Source: Candidatus Sodaliphilus fimicaballi (GTDB lineage: Bacteria > Bacteroidota > Bacteroidia > Bacteroidales > Muribaculaceae). Taken from it: DNA of 5,339 nucleotides. The first letter of the stretch is position 1. The number at the start of each line of letters is the position of its first letter. This document shows positions 1-5,308 of the stretch, in pieces. Both the position numbers and the translations under genes were made by a program. Location of the stretch: positions 1-5,339 of the forward strand of contig JAGHTV010000527.1 in assembly GCA_018065165.1 (NCBI GenBank), read 5' to 3'. The notes beneath the pieces were generated by a model that made no database searches, had not been told where the DNA came from, and saw only the letters and a list, made by a program, of their open reading frames with translations.

Positions 1-1
1 T

Positions 2-787
2 CCTTACTGCGGTGCCGTGGGCGTGCGCATGGTTGACGGCAACGGCAAGTTCCTGCCCGAGTCGAAGCGTGCCTTCCCCACCCCCTGGACATCGTTCTGC
101 AAGATATTTGGTCTGTCGAGCCTGTTCCCCAACTCTCGCACATTTGCCCGGTATCACCTGCGCTTCCTCGACGACAAGAAGGCTCATGTAGTCGATATCC
201 TGGCCGGAGCCTACATGATGTGCCGCACATCGCTGCTGCAAGCGCTCAAGGGATTTGACGAGGACTTCTTCATGTATGGCGAGGACATAGACCTGTCATA
301 TCGCATCACCAAGGCCGGATTCCAAAACTGGTACCTGCCACTCAACATGCTTCACTACAAGGGCGAGAGCACCAAGAAGGACTCAATGCGCTATGTGCGT
401 GTGTTCTACGAGGCAATGCTCATCTTCTACCGCAAGCACTTCCCGCGATATAGTGCCATAGCCTACCCCCTGGTCAAGCTGGGCGTGCTGGTGCGTGCCG
501 GCATGGCCATGGCCAAGCGACTGGTGGTTAACCCATTCAAGAAGGACAAGAGCTATGCCCATCAGCCTTGGGTCATCATCAGCGACCAAGCTGCACAGGT
601 AGCACACGCGGCAGGCATTGCAACCTATAGCGAAACAATCAATGGCGGCAAGGAGCATGTTGTGCTCGACGACGGTTGCATGACCTATGACCAAATCATC
701 GACTACATAGTGAAAAACAGCAGTGACGACCGTGAGTTCCACATCTATGCACGCCGTCACGGATGCCTTATTTCGCCCAAAATGTAA
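2..787 (+). CDS. Family 2 glycosyltransferase, 3' part (5' end outside window)
   Basis: Open reading frame runs in from the left edge (first full codon at 2), so the N-terminal nucleotide-sugar-binding half is missing; a GTG at 17 is only an internal codon. The visible part carries the typical second half of an inverting GT-A fold GT2 enzyme of the rhamnosyltransferase/WbbL-like type: an AGAYMMCR stretch (codons at about 206-229), then GFDEDFFMYGEDIDLSYR (about 254-307). The ED pair of its GEDIDL (codons at 281-286) is the expected catalytic-base/acceptor motif, followed by AGF and an HYKGEST segment. Known role of the family: transfer of a sugar from an activated donor to a glycan or lipid-linked acceptor at the inner face of the cytoplasmic membrane; donor and acceptor are not readable here. 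A hydrophobic/basic stretch (about 455-530) could associate with the membrane. About 70 residues after it form an alpha/beta-looking C-terminal extension not needed for GT2 catalysis. The GNAT gene follows 5 bases after the stop, suggesting co-transcription. Confidence 0.9.
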   Translation, partial: PYCGAVGVRMVDGNGKFLPESKRAFPTPWTSFCKIFGLSSLFPNSRTFARYHLRFLDDKKAHVVDILAGAYMMCRTSLLQALKGFDEDFFMYGEDIDLSYRITKAGFQNWYLPLNMLHYKGESTKKDSMRYVRVFYEAMLIFYRKHFPRYSAIAYPLVKLGVLVRAGMAMAKRLVVNPFKKDKSYAHQPWVIISDQAAQVAHAAGIATYSETINGGKEHVVLDDGCMTYDQIIDYIVKNSSDDREFHIYARRHGCLISPKM

Positions 788-792
788 CCGCC

Positions 793-1305
793 ATGCACAA
801 CGACATCATCACCCTGCGAGCACTGGAGCCCACCGACCTCGACACACTGTATGAGTGGGAAAACGACGCCTCTCTGTGGGCGGTCACCGATACCGTTGCA
901 CCCTACTCTCGCAAGGTGCTGTGGCAATATCTCGAGAATAGCACTACCGACATTTATACCAATCGCGCACTGCGACTGATGATAGTGAGCACAGCCGATG
1001 GCACCCCTATGGGCACGATTGACTTTTTCAACTATGACCCGCTCAACAACCGTGCCGAGCTGGGCCTCTTCATCGCAGCAGAGCATCGTGGCAAGGGTGT
1101 GGGTCGCCAGGCCCTGGAGTTGCTGTGCGACTATGCCCGCAACCACATAGGCATGCGTCAGTTGCACATATGCGTTGGGGCCGACAATGAGCCCTGCCTC
1201 AAGCTATTCAGTGATTATGGGTTTGTGCAGGCAGGCGTGCTCAAGGACTGGATAAAGCGTGGTCGCGAATACCGCGACGCGGTTATCTTGCAATATTTCC
1301 TGTAA
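793..1305 (+). CDS. GNAT family N-acetyltransferase (RimJ/SpeG-like)
   Basis: A 170-residue protein of normal single-domain GNAT length. The family moves an acetyl group from acetyl-CoA to an amine; the substrate cannot be read from sequence. Visible signatures: N-terminal ITLRALEPTDLDTLYEWEN (strand 1 and helix 1 of RimJ/SpeG-type members), the acetyl-CoA pyrophosphate loop RGKGVG at residues 99-104 after strand 4 (AELGLFI), and the C-terminal motif with N132 and LFSDYGF (138-144), ending in YRDAVILQYFL. Start choice: an in-frame ATG at 763 would give 180 residues but overlap the glycosyltransferase by 25 bases and add ten residues that do not look like family sequence; ATG 793 begins just before the conserved first strand. 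The 5-base gap to the preceding gene suggests one operon, so a role in modifying a glycan precursor is possible, but that is inference. An alternative is protein N-terminal or polyamine acetylation. Confidence 0.88.
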   Translation: MHNDIITLRALEPTDLDTLYEWENDASLWAVTDTVAPYSRKVLWQYLENSTTDIYTNRALRLMIVSTADGTPMGTIDFFNYDPLNNRAELGLFIAAEHRGKGVGRQALELLCDYARNHIGMRQLHICVGADNEPCLKLFSDYGFVQAGVLKDWIKRGREYRDAVILQYFL

Positions 1306-1313
1306 AAAAAATA

Positions 1314-1343
1314 TTGGATATTTTATAAAAATCAGTATCTTTG
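1314..1343 (+). promoter_or_regulatory. Bacteroidetes sigma-ABfr-type promoter of the DUF4465 gene
   Basis: A TATCTTTG at 1336-1343 matches the Bacteroidetes -7 consensus TAnnTTTG exactly, and a TTG at 1314-1316 lies 19 bases upstream, the usual spacing to the -33 element. Transcription would begin around 1348-1351, giving a leader of about 50 bases that is AT-rich, with A-rich sequence directly before the ATG at 1399 and no strong Shine-Dalgarno, as is normal in this phylum. The promoter lies just after the GNAT stop (1303-1305), so the downstream gene is a separate unit. The leader is too short for a cobalamin riboswitch. Confidence 0.85.
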
Positions 1344-1398
1344 CACCCGATTATTTGTAAAACACAATAACATCATAAACTTTTTAAATGCAAATAAA

Positions 1399-2226
1399 AT
1401 GAAGAAAATCTTTACTCTTTTGGCAGTTAGCCTTGTATCTCTTTCATCTATCGCCCAAGACGTAGTGACCTTCGAAGGTGACTATTTCTCTTCTAAGATT
1501 GATAGTCCTCAGTATATGGGTCCACAGCTCTATGGCGATGGCACTTACAACTGGACTGACGCGAAAACTACTCTCTCTTCTGAACTTACTGACCTTTACA
1601 TGGACGGTTGTTTCTGGGGTGGCGGCGTGGCTATCTCTAACTACATCGATGCTGACATCGAAAATAGCAGCTACAATAATCAACTCTCTATACCTGTAAG
1701 CAACGGTTCTGAGAACTTCGCTGTTGTATATGGTGACTATAGCTACGTTTATTTCAACGACGGCGAGCCTCGTGTCATCAAATCTATGGATGTTTGCCCC
1801 ACATCTTACCTCCTTAATTCAGAGACACTCGGCGATGGCTTCTCAAAAACTCTTCAGAACGATCCTAACGGATGGTTCAAGGTGACAGTAGTTGCTGATG
1901 ACGACGACGATAACTCAGTAGAGTTCTACCTCTGCCAGGGCGGTGTGATTCAGAAGGAGTGGAAGACAGTTGACCTCTCGACTCTGGGCGAGGTTACAAT
2001 GCTCACATTCTATTTCTCTGGTAGCGACACTGGTACTTGGGGACTCAATACTCCTGCTTACTTCGCTTTTGACAACGTTAAGGTAGGCGAAAACGTTACA
2101 GGCATTTCTTCTTTGCAGAACTCTGATAGCAGAACACATGATGCCTACAACATATTAGGTGTTCGTGTAAACGAGGACTACAAGGGAATCGTTATCCAGA
2201 ACGGCAAAAAAATATTGAGAAAGTAA
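1399..2226 (+). CDS. Exported DUF4465 domain protein with T9SS-like C-terminal tail
   Basis: A 275-residue protein. Residues 1-19 form a signal peptide (MKK, hydrophobic core, SIA then Q20 as likely cleavage), with no lipobox cysteine, so it is not a lipoprotein. Residues about 21-230 match my knowledge of DUF4465 (PF14717): GCFWGGGVAISN (70-81), the NQLS and NFAVVYGDY segments, a WFKVTV strand (159-164), SVEFYLCQ (173-180), WKTVDLSTLGEV (188-199) and the end motif GSDTGTWGLNTPAYFAFDN (208-226). A linker (TGISS, 234-238) leads to a tail (AYNILGVRV...YKGIVI...GKKILRK, 249-275) resembling the short sorting tails of T9SS substrates in Prevotella-like bacteria, so surface display or release is likely. 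From memory, some DUF4465 proteins belong to vitamin B12 uptake loci, but no TonB transporter or riboswitch is here, so no ligand can be assigned. Codon use is distinctive: 15 of 28 serines are TCT, against 1 of 16 in the glycosyltransferase fragment, suggesting high expression or a different origin. It has its own promoter and no same-strand neighbour downstream. Confidence 0.87.
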   Translation: MKKIFTLLAVSLVSLSSIAQDVVTFEGDYFSSKIDSPQYMGPQLYGDGTYNWTDAKTTLSSELTDLYMDGCFWGGGVAISNYIDADIENSSYNNQLSIPVSNGSENFAVVYGDYSYVYFNDGEPRVIKSMDVCPTSYLLNSETLGDGFSKTLQNDPNGWFKVTVVADDDDDNSVEFYLCQGGVIQKEWKTVDLSTLGEVTMLTFYFSGSDTGTWGLNTPAYFAFDNVKVGENVTGISSLQNSDSRTHDAYNILGVRVNEDYKGIVIQNGKKILRK

Positions 2227-2278
2227 TAACTTCTCTATCATTATTTTAGAAATAACAACTCTTAAAAGGACATATTGA

Positions 2279-2308
2279 ACGTCTACGACGTACACAATAT
2301 AGTACACA
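2279..2308. repeat. Short palindrome and GTACACA direct repeat
   Basis: ACGTC-TAC-GACGT (2279-2291) is a 5-bp inverted repeat with a 3-base centre. It is followed by two copies of GTACACA (2290-2296 and 2302-2308) with an ATATA spacer. Both are short enough to arise by chance; they are recorded because they lie directly beside the longer palindromes of the same intergenic region. Confidence 0.35.
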
Positions 2309-2311
2309 TTT

Positions 2312-2348
2312 ACCCCAGGTAGGTCGCTTTACGCTCCCAACCTGGGGT
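2312..2348. repeat. GC-rich 9-bp palindrome (hairpin) in convergent intergenic region
   Basis: ACCCCAGGT (2312-2320) and ACCTGGGGT (2340-2348) are perfect reverse complements around a 19-base centre. After one mismatch, the outer bases (2310 and 2350) also pair, and the centre has weak further pairing around a TTTAC loop. The element sits 85 bases after the stop of the DUF4465 gene, between two converging genes. There is no T-run on either side in the direction of either transcript, so it is not a canonical intrinsic terminator. It could stabilise mRNA 3' ends or be part of a dispersed intergenic repeat; the sequence looks familiar to me as a Bacteroidales interspersed palindrome, but I cannot verify this. 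Confidence 0.7.
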
Positions 2349-2355
2349 TACTCAT

Positions 2356-2383
2356 ATAATATAAAGCTGAGTATTTATATTAT
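2356..2383. repeat. Perfect 10-bp AT-rich inverted repeat
   Basis: ATAATATAAA (2356-2365) and TTTATATTAT (2374-2383) are exact reverse complements around the 8-base loop GCTGAGTA. It begins 8 bases after the GC-rich palindrome. All stem pairs are A-T, so the RNA hairpin would be weak; a protein-binding or repeat-boundary role is as plausible as a structural one. No function is assigned. Confidence 0.6.
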
Positions 2384-2385
2384 TC

Positions 2386-2413
2386 CGTGATTTCTGCGTG
2401 ATCTGCGCGAGAT
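2386..2413. repeat. Degenerate CGTGAT-CTG tandem repeat
   Basis: Three imperfect units follow one another: CGTGATTTCTG (2386-2396), CGTGATCTG (2397-2405) and CGCGAGAT (2406-2413). The tandem starts 2 bases after the AT-rich inverted repeat and is followed by a C-run (2415-2420). Strings of the kind TCTGCGTGATCTGCG recur in intergenic DNA of many Bacteroidetes as far as I recall, which would make this part of a repeat family; that is recollection and not a database result. Confidence 0.5.
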
Positions 2414-2456
2414 ACCCCCCATTGGTGTATAGTTTTATTTATCTGTTTTTTCCTTA

Positions 2457-3860
2457 TTACATTCCCAGGATTGAGTTGATGACGTCGTTGATGTCGGCAA
2501 TGTCTACGCTCTTGTCGTCGGTGACATAGACTCCGTCGCCATACTTCGAAGCTTTCTCAAGGCCCAACACTACATCAATGAGTATGTTAAGGTCGGCAAT
2601 ATCGGTAACATCGTCGTTGTTGACATCGCCATAAGGCAAGACCTTCTTTTGATATTCATATTTAACGATGTCCCTGAATTTCTGAACGAAGGGTTGGGGT
2701 GCGTAAATATCACAGTTTTCAAAACTTTTTGCCTCCATGTATGGACTATGTGTCACGAGCTTACTTTTAGGTTTACCATAAGCTGAAACTACAGCTCTTT
2801 CGGGCAGTTCGGTAACTGTTCTGGGAATGGTAATGCGACCTCCTACTGTAACACCTGATAATGCATCTGCTTGTAATTTCTCTACGCCTTCAGGTATATT
2901 AATCGAGCCGTCAACTGTACAGCCAGTAATTGTGTACGTCTTTAACGTCTTAAATGAATTAGGAAGATTTATATTACCATGAATTGTAGAATAAGTGATA
3001 AAACCAGTTTTGTATTCAGTAACAGTATTAGGTATTGTTACAGAACTACCTACCTCAGCATTGTCAACAAAGTAATAACCTATCTTTTGTACACCAGGCT
3101 TTATTGTTATGCTTTCTACTTTTGAACCACGGAACATATAGTCGCCTATCCATTGTAAAGATGAAGGAAATACTACCGATTTCAAGTTTGGACAGTAACC
3201 TAACACTAGATCTTGAATAATTTCGATACCCTCGGGAAAAACAACCTCACTAATGCCACTATTCATGAAAATCTCATTAGTTATCCTTTTTAAAGAAGCC
3301 GGGAATATAGCCTTCTCAAGCAATGGGGTATTAGCAAATGCTCTACCACTAATTTCAGTCAAAGTCGATGGCATCTTTATTGTACCTTTAAGGTTTCTAC
3401 AACCGTTAAATGCGTTATGGCCAATCTTTTTAAGACCTTCATTAAATTCAACATGCTCAATGTTTGTACACTCAAAAAACACTTCCTCTTGCAACAACTG
3501 CATGGTTGAAGGCATTTTGATAGTGCCGGTCAAAGCTGCACATGCTCTAAAAGCGCGAGCACTAAGCAACTTATATCCCTCAGGGATAGTAAGTGTACCA
3601 TCAGCATAACCAGTCATGAAACAACCCGAACCTACTTCAATAATGTTGTGAGTGATACCATCGTGAGTAACCTTAGTGGGAAGCACCAAATTATGTCGTA
3701 CTTCACTAGTTGATGATATGTACAAATCATCTGGTCCGCTATCTACCCAAGCCGACGCATTTGAAAAAGTGTAGCCGTCTTGGCTAAAATAATAATATTT
3801 TGGAAAAGCGCTTTGAACAGCAAAAACAGCTGCAATTGTTAATAGTATTCGTTTTACCAT
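2457..3860 (-). CDS. Secreted BspA-like LRR_5 protein with C-terminal dockerin-like module
   Basis: A 467-residue protein starting at ATG 3860 and ending in tandem stops (TAATAA). A signal peptide is visible (MVKR, hydrophobic core, VQSA then F19 as likely cleavage) without a lipobox. Residues about 86-365 form a solenoid of about twelve 22-24 residue LRR_5 (BspA/TpLRR) units: the conserved turn position falls at P93, P117, N140, P164, P187, P209, P232, P255, P277, P300, P323 and P346. GTIKMPST occurs twice (112-119, 159-166). Residues 382-406 resemble the usual BspA capping segment (CDIYAP...). Residues 411-466 are two dockerin type I-like halves: the first has D412, N414, D416, D420 and D423 as calcium ligands; the second keeps D449, D453 and D456 but has Y445 and T447 where D and N are usual. 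Known relatives bind host or bacterial surface partners; the ligand here is unknown. No T9SS tail follows the dockerin part, so surface anchoring is unclear. The gene has its own promoter and is separated from thrC by a terminator. GC content drops sharply in the LRR part. Confidence 0.9.
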   Translation of the reverse strand: MVKRILLTIAAVFAVQSAFPKYYYFSQDGYTFSNASAWVDSGPDDLYISSTSEVRHNLVLPTKVTHDGITHNIIEVGSGCFMTGYADGTLTIPEGYKLLSARAFRACAALTGTIKMPSTMQLLQEEVFFECTNIEHVEFNEGLKKIGHNAFNGCRNLKGTIKMPSTLTEISGRAFANTPLLEKAIFPASLKRITNEIFMNSGISEVVFPEGIEIIQDLVLGYCPNLKSVVFPSSLQWIGDYMFRGSKVESITIKPGVQKIGYYFVDNAEVGSSVTIPNTVTEYKTGFITYSTIHGNINLPNSFKTLKTYTITGCTVDGSINIPEGVEKLQADALSGVTVGGRITIPRTVTELPERAVVSAYGKPKSKLVTHSPYMEAKSFENCDIYAPQPFVQKFRDIVKYEYQKKVLPYGDVNNDDVTDIADLNILIDVVLGLEKASKYGDGVYVTDDKSVDIADINDVINSILGM

Positions 3861-3893
3861 AAGCCTAAAATTGTATTATGTGTCAGTATTTTG

Positions 3894-3922
3894 CAAAGAT
3901 AATGATTTTTTCTTAAAACAAA
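3894..3922 (-). promoter_or_regulatory. Bacteroidetes-type promoter of the LRR-dockerin gene
   Basis: Read on the - strand, TATCTTTG (3901 to 3894) is an exact TAnnTTTG -7 element, the same octamer as at the DUF4465 promoter and also followed by CA. The best -33 candidate is TTTG (3922 to 3919), but the gap between its TTG and the -7 element is 17 bases, shorter than the usual 19-21, so the upstream half is less certain. The start of transcription would be near 3889, giving a leader of about 30 bases before ATG 3860. It lies downstream of the thrC terminator, so the gene should be transcribed independently. Confidence 0.7.
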
Positions 3923-3945
3923 ATAAAACACAATGATTTATATAC

Positions 3946-3978
3946 AAAAAAAACGCGTCGATAATGGGACGCGTTTTT
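3946..3978 (-). terminator. Intrinsic terminator of thrC
   Basis: An 11-bp perfect stem, AAAAACGCGTC (3949-3959) with GACGCGTTTTT (3968-3978), around the 8-base loop 3960-3967. On the - strand the hairpin is followed by a run of eight T (3953 to 3946), as expected of a rho-independent terminator, and it begins 22 bases after the thrC stop. The T-run on the + strand is only five bases and no gene approaches from that side. Confidence 0.93.
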
Positions 3979-4000
3979 ACACTTATATAAGAGAGATTGT

Positions 4001-5308
4001 TTACTTGTAGGCGAGCAACAGTTTCTTGAAGGCCGTGTAGCCCGAGTTGATGGTCTCGACCTGACGTGTGCCACTCAGGTATTCACGCAACTGCTGCGGT
4101 ACATCGATGTCGTGGCCCAGTGCCATCTCAACTTGAGAACTAAACTTGGCAGGGTGTGCCGTAGCTAGCGACACGCCCACCTCGCCTGGTTGCAAGTCGT
4201 GCTGCAATGCACGATAGGCAAAAGCGCTGTGAGTATCCATAACATAGTCATTGGCATCGTGCAGCTCTCGCATGGTAGCCATCACATCATCCTCGGCAAA
4301 GGCATAAGAGTGGATGAGTTGTCGTGCAGTCTCAAGGTCGCCGGTGAGTGCAGTGATGCGGTCAAAGTTGGTGGGACTGCTCACATTTATGGCAGGAGCA
4401 ATGCTGGTGAAGGTGGTAGCCTCCTTTACCAGGCCCGTGTTGAGATAGATGTCGAGTGCGTTGTCGATATTGCCGGCAGCTACAAATCGCTTTATGGGCA
4501 ATCCCATGGCACGAGCCACCAGTCCCGATGCCAGGTTTCCAAGGTTTCCACACGGAACCGAGAACACTAGGTTCTTGACATCGACGCCCTTGCGAGCCAG
4601 CGTTGCATAGGCCCAGAAGTAGTAGAATGTTTGGGGCACGATGCGTGCCACATTGATCGAGGTTGCACTTGAAAAGAGCATACGCTCGTTGAGTTCCTTG
4701 TCGTTGTAGGCCTGCTTGGCGATGGCCTTGCAGTCGGCCAGCGTACCGTTAACCTCTACAGCGCGAATGTTGCCACCCAGCGTAGCAAACTGTGCCTCCT
4801 GCATGTAGCTGATGGAGTCTTGCGGATACAGAATCCACACATTTACGCCGGGAATGTTATGAAGTCCACCTGCCACGGCGGCTCCGGTGTCGCCCGATGT
4901 TGCCACGAGCACATTGACGGCATCAAAGCGGCCACTCTGCTTGATGTAGTGACGCAGCAGCGAACCCATGAACATGGCACCTACATCCTTGAAACCCATG
5001 GTGGGACCATGGAACAGTTCCATCACATACTTGTCGTTGTCGATGGCAGTGATGGGTATGTCGTAGTTGAAGGTGTTGTTCACCAGCTCGTGAATCACAC
5101 TAGCCTCGATGTCGCCATGAAAAGCCACATAGGCAATCGCATAGCAAATGTCCTTAAGGCTCATAGCCCGTATGTTGTGCAAGAAAGCCTGCGGCAAGCG
5201 TGGTATGGTGCGTGGCAGGTACAACCCGCCATCGGGAGCAAGCCCCTTGAAAACGGCCTCCTCCAGACTTACATCCAGCGAGTTATGTCGAGTACTATAG
5301 TATTTCAC
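4001..5308 (-). CDS. thrC: Threonine synthase
   Basis: Pyridoxal-phosphate enzyme that converts O-phospho-L-homoserine and water to L-threonine and phosphate, the last step of threonine synthesis in the cytoplasm. At 435 residues it is full length (E. coli-type enzymes are about 430). Visible motifs: N-terminal YYSTRHN and GLAPDGGLYLP (22-32); ELFHGPTMGFKDVG (97-110), where K107 is the PLP Schiff-base lysine; ATSGDTGAA (136-144); SATSINVARIVPQ (214-226); and PCGNLGN (252-258), the loop that holds the cofactor phosphate. The start is GTG at 5308: an in-frame TAA lies 9 bases upstream and the next in-frame Met is residue 49, so no better start exists. An AAAAGG sequence just upstream may help ribosome binding. 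In Bacteroidales thrC usually follows the aspartokinase/homoserine dehydrogenase and homoserine kinase-like genes; these would lie beyond the right edge and cannot be confirmed. It ends in a strong terminator, so the LRR gene is not part of its operon. Confidence 0.97.
   Translation of the reverse strand: MKYYSTRHNSLDVSLEEAVFKGLAPDGGLYLPRTIPRLPQAFLHNIRAMSLKDICYAIAYVAFHGDIEASVIHELVNNTFNYDIPITAIDNDKYVMELFHGPTMGFKDVGAMFMGSLLRHYIKQSGRFDAVNVLVATSGDTGAAVAGGLHNIPGVNVWILYPQDSISYMQEAQFATLGGNIRAVEVNGTLADCKAIAKQAYNDKELNERMLFSSATSINVARIVPQTFYYFWAYATLARKGVDVKNLVFSVPCGNLGNLASGLVARAMGLPIKRFVAAGNIDNALDIYLNTGLVKEATTFTSIAPAINVSSPTNFDRITALTGDLETARQLIHSYAFAEDDVMATMRELHDANDYVMDTHSAFAYRALQHDLQPGEVGVSLATAHPAKFSSQVEMALGHDIDVPQQLREYLSGTRQVETINSGYTAFKKLLLAYK

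Noticed and set aside
763..792. Upstream ATG as the GNAT start
   Set aside because: It would add ten residues before the conserved first strand and overlap the glycosyltransferase by 25 bases; ATG 793 is the simpler start, though the longer form is not excluded.
383..1167. Two - strand open frames opposite the glycosyltransferase and GNAT genes
   Set aside because: They lie antisense to genes with clear family motifs, encode His/Val/Cys-rich low-complexity-looking proteins without a recognisable domain, and have no promoter.
1306..1398. Cobalamin riboswitch before the DUF4465 gene
   Set aside because: The whole gap is 93 bases and the predicted leader about 50, far too short for the roughly 200-base class, and no B12-box-like sequence is visible.
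2241..2255. TTATTT-TAG-AAATAA hairpin as terminator of the DUF4465 gene
   Set aside because: Six A-T pairs with a 3-base loop and no following T-run are too weak for an intrinsic terminator and likely by chance in AT-rich DNA.
2289..2420. CRISPR array or attachment site
   Set aside because: The repeats differ from each other, are too short and lack spacers of constant length; no integrase, transposase or cas gene is nearby.
3035..3609. Two + strand open frames (61 and 118 residues) opposite the LRR gene
   Set aside because: The - strand shows a regular 22-24 residue LRR ladder across the same bases, so these are shadows of the repeat coding.
4190..4570. Open frames on both strands inside thrC
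   Set aside because: They overlap the conserved thrC coding sequence in other frames and have no domain signature.
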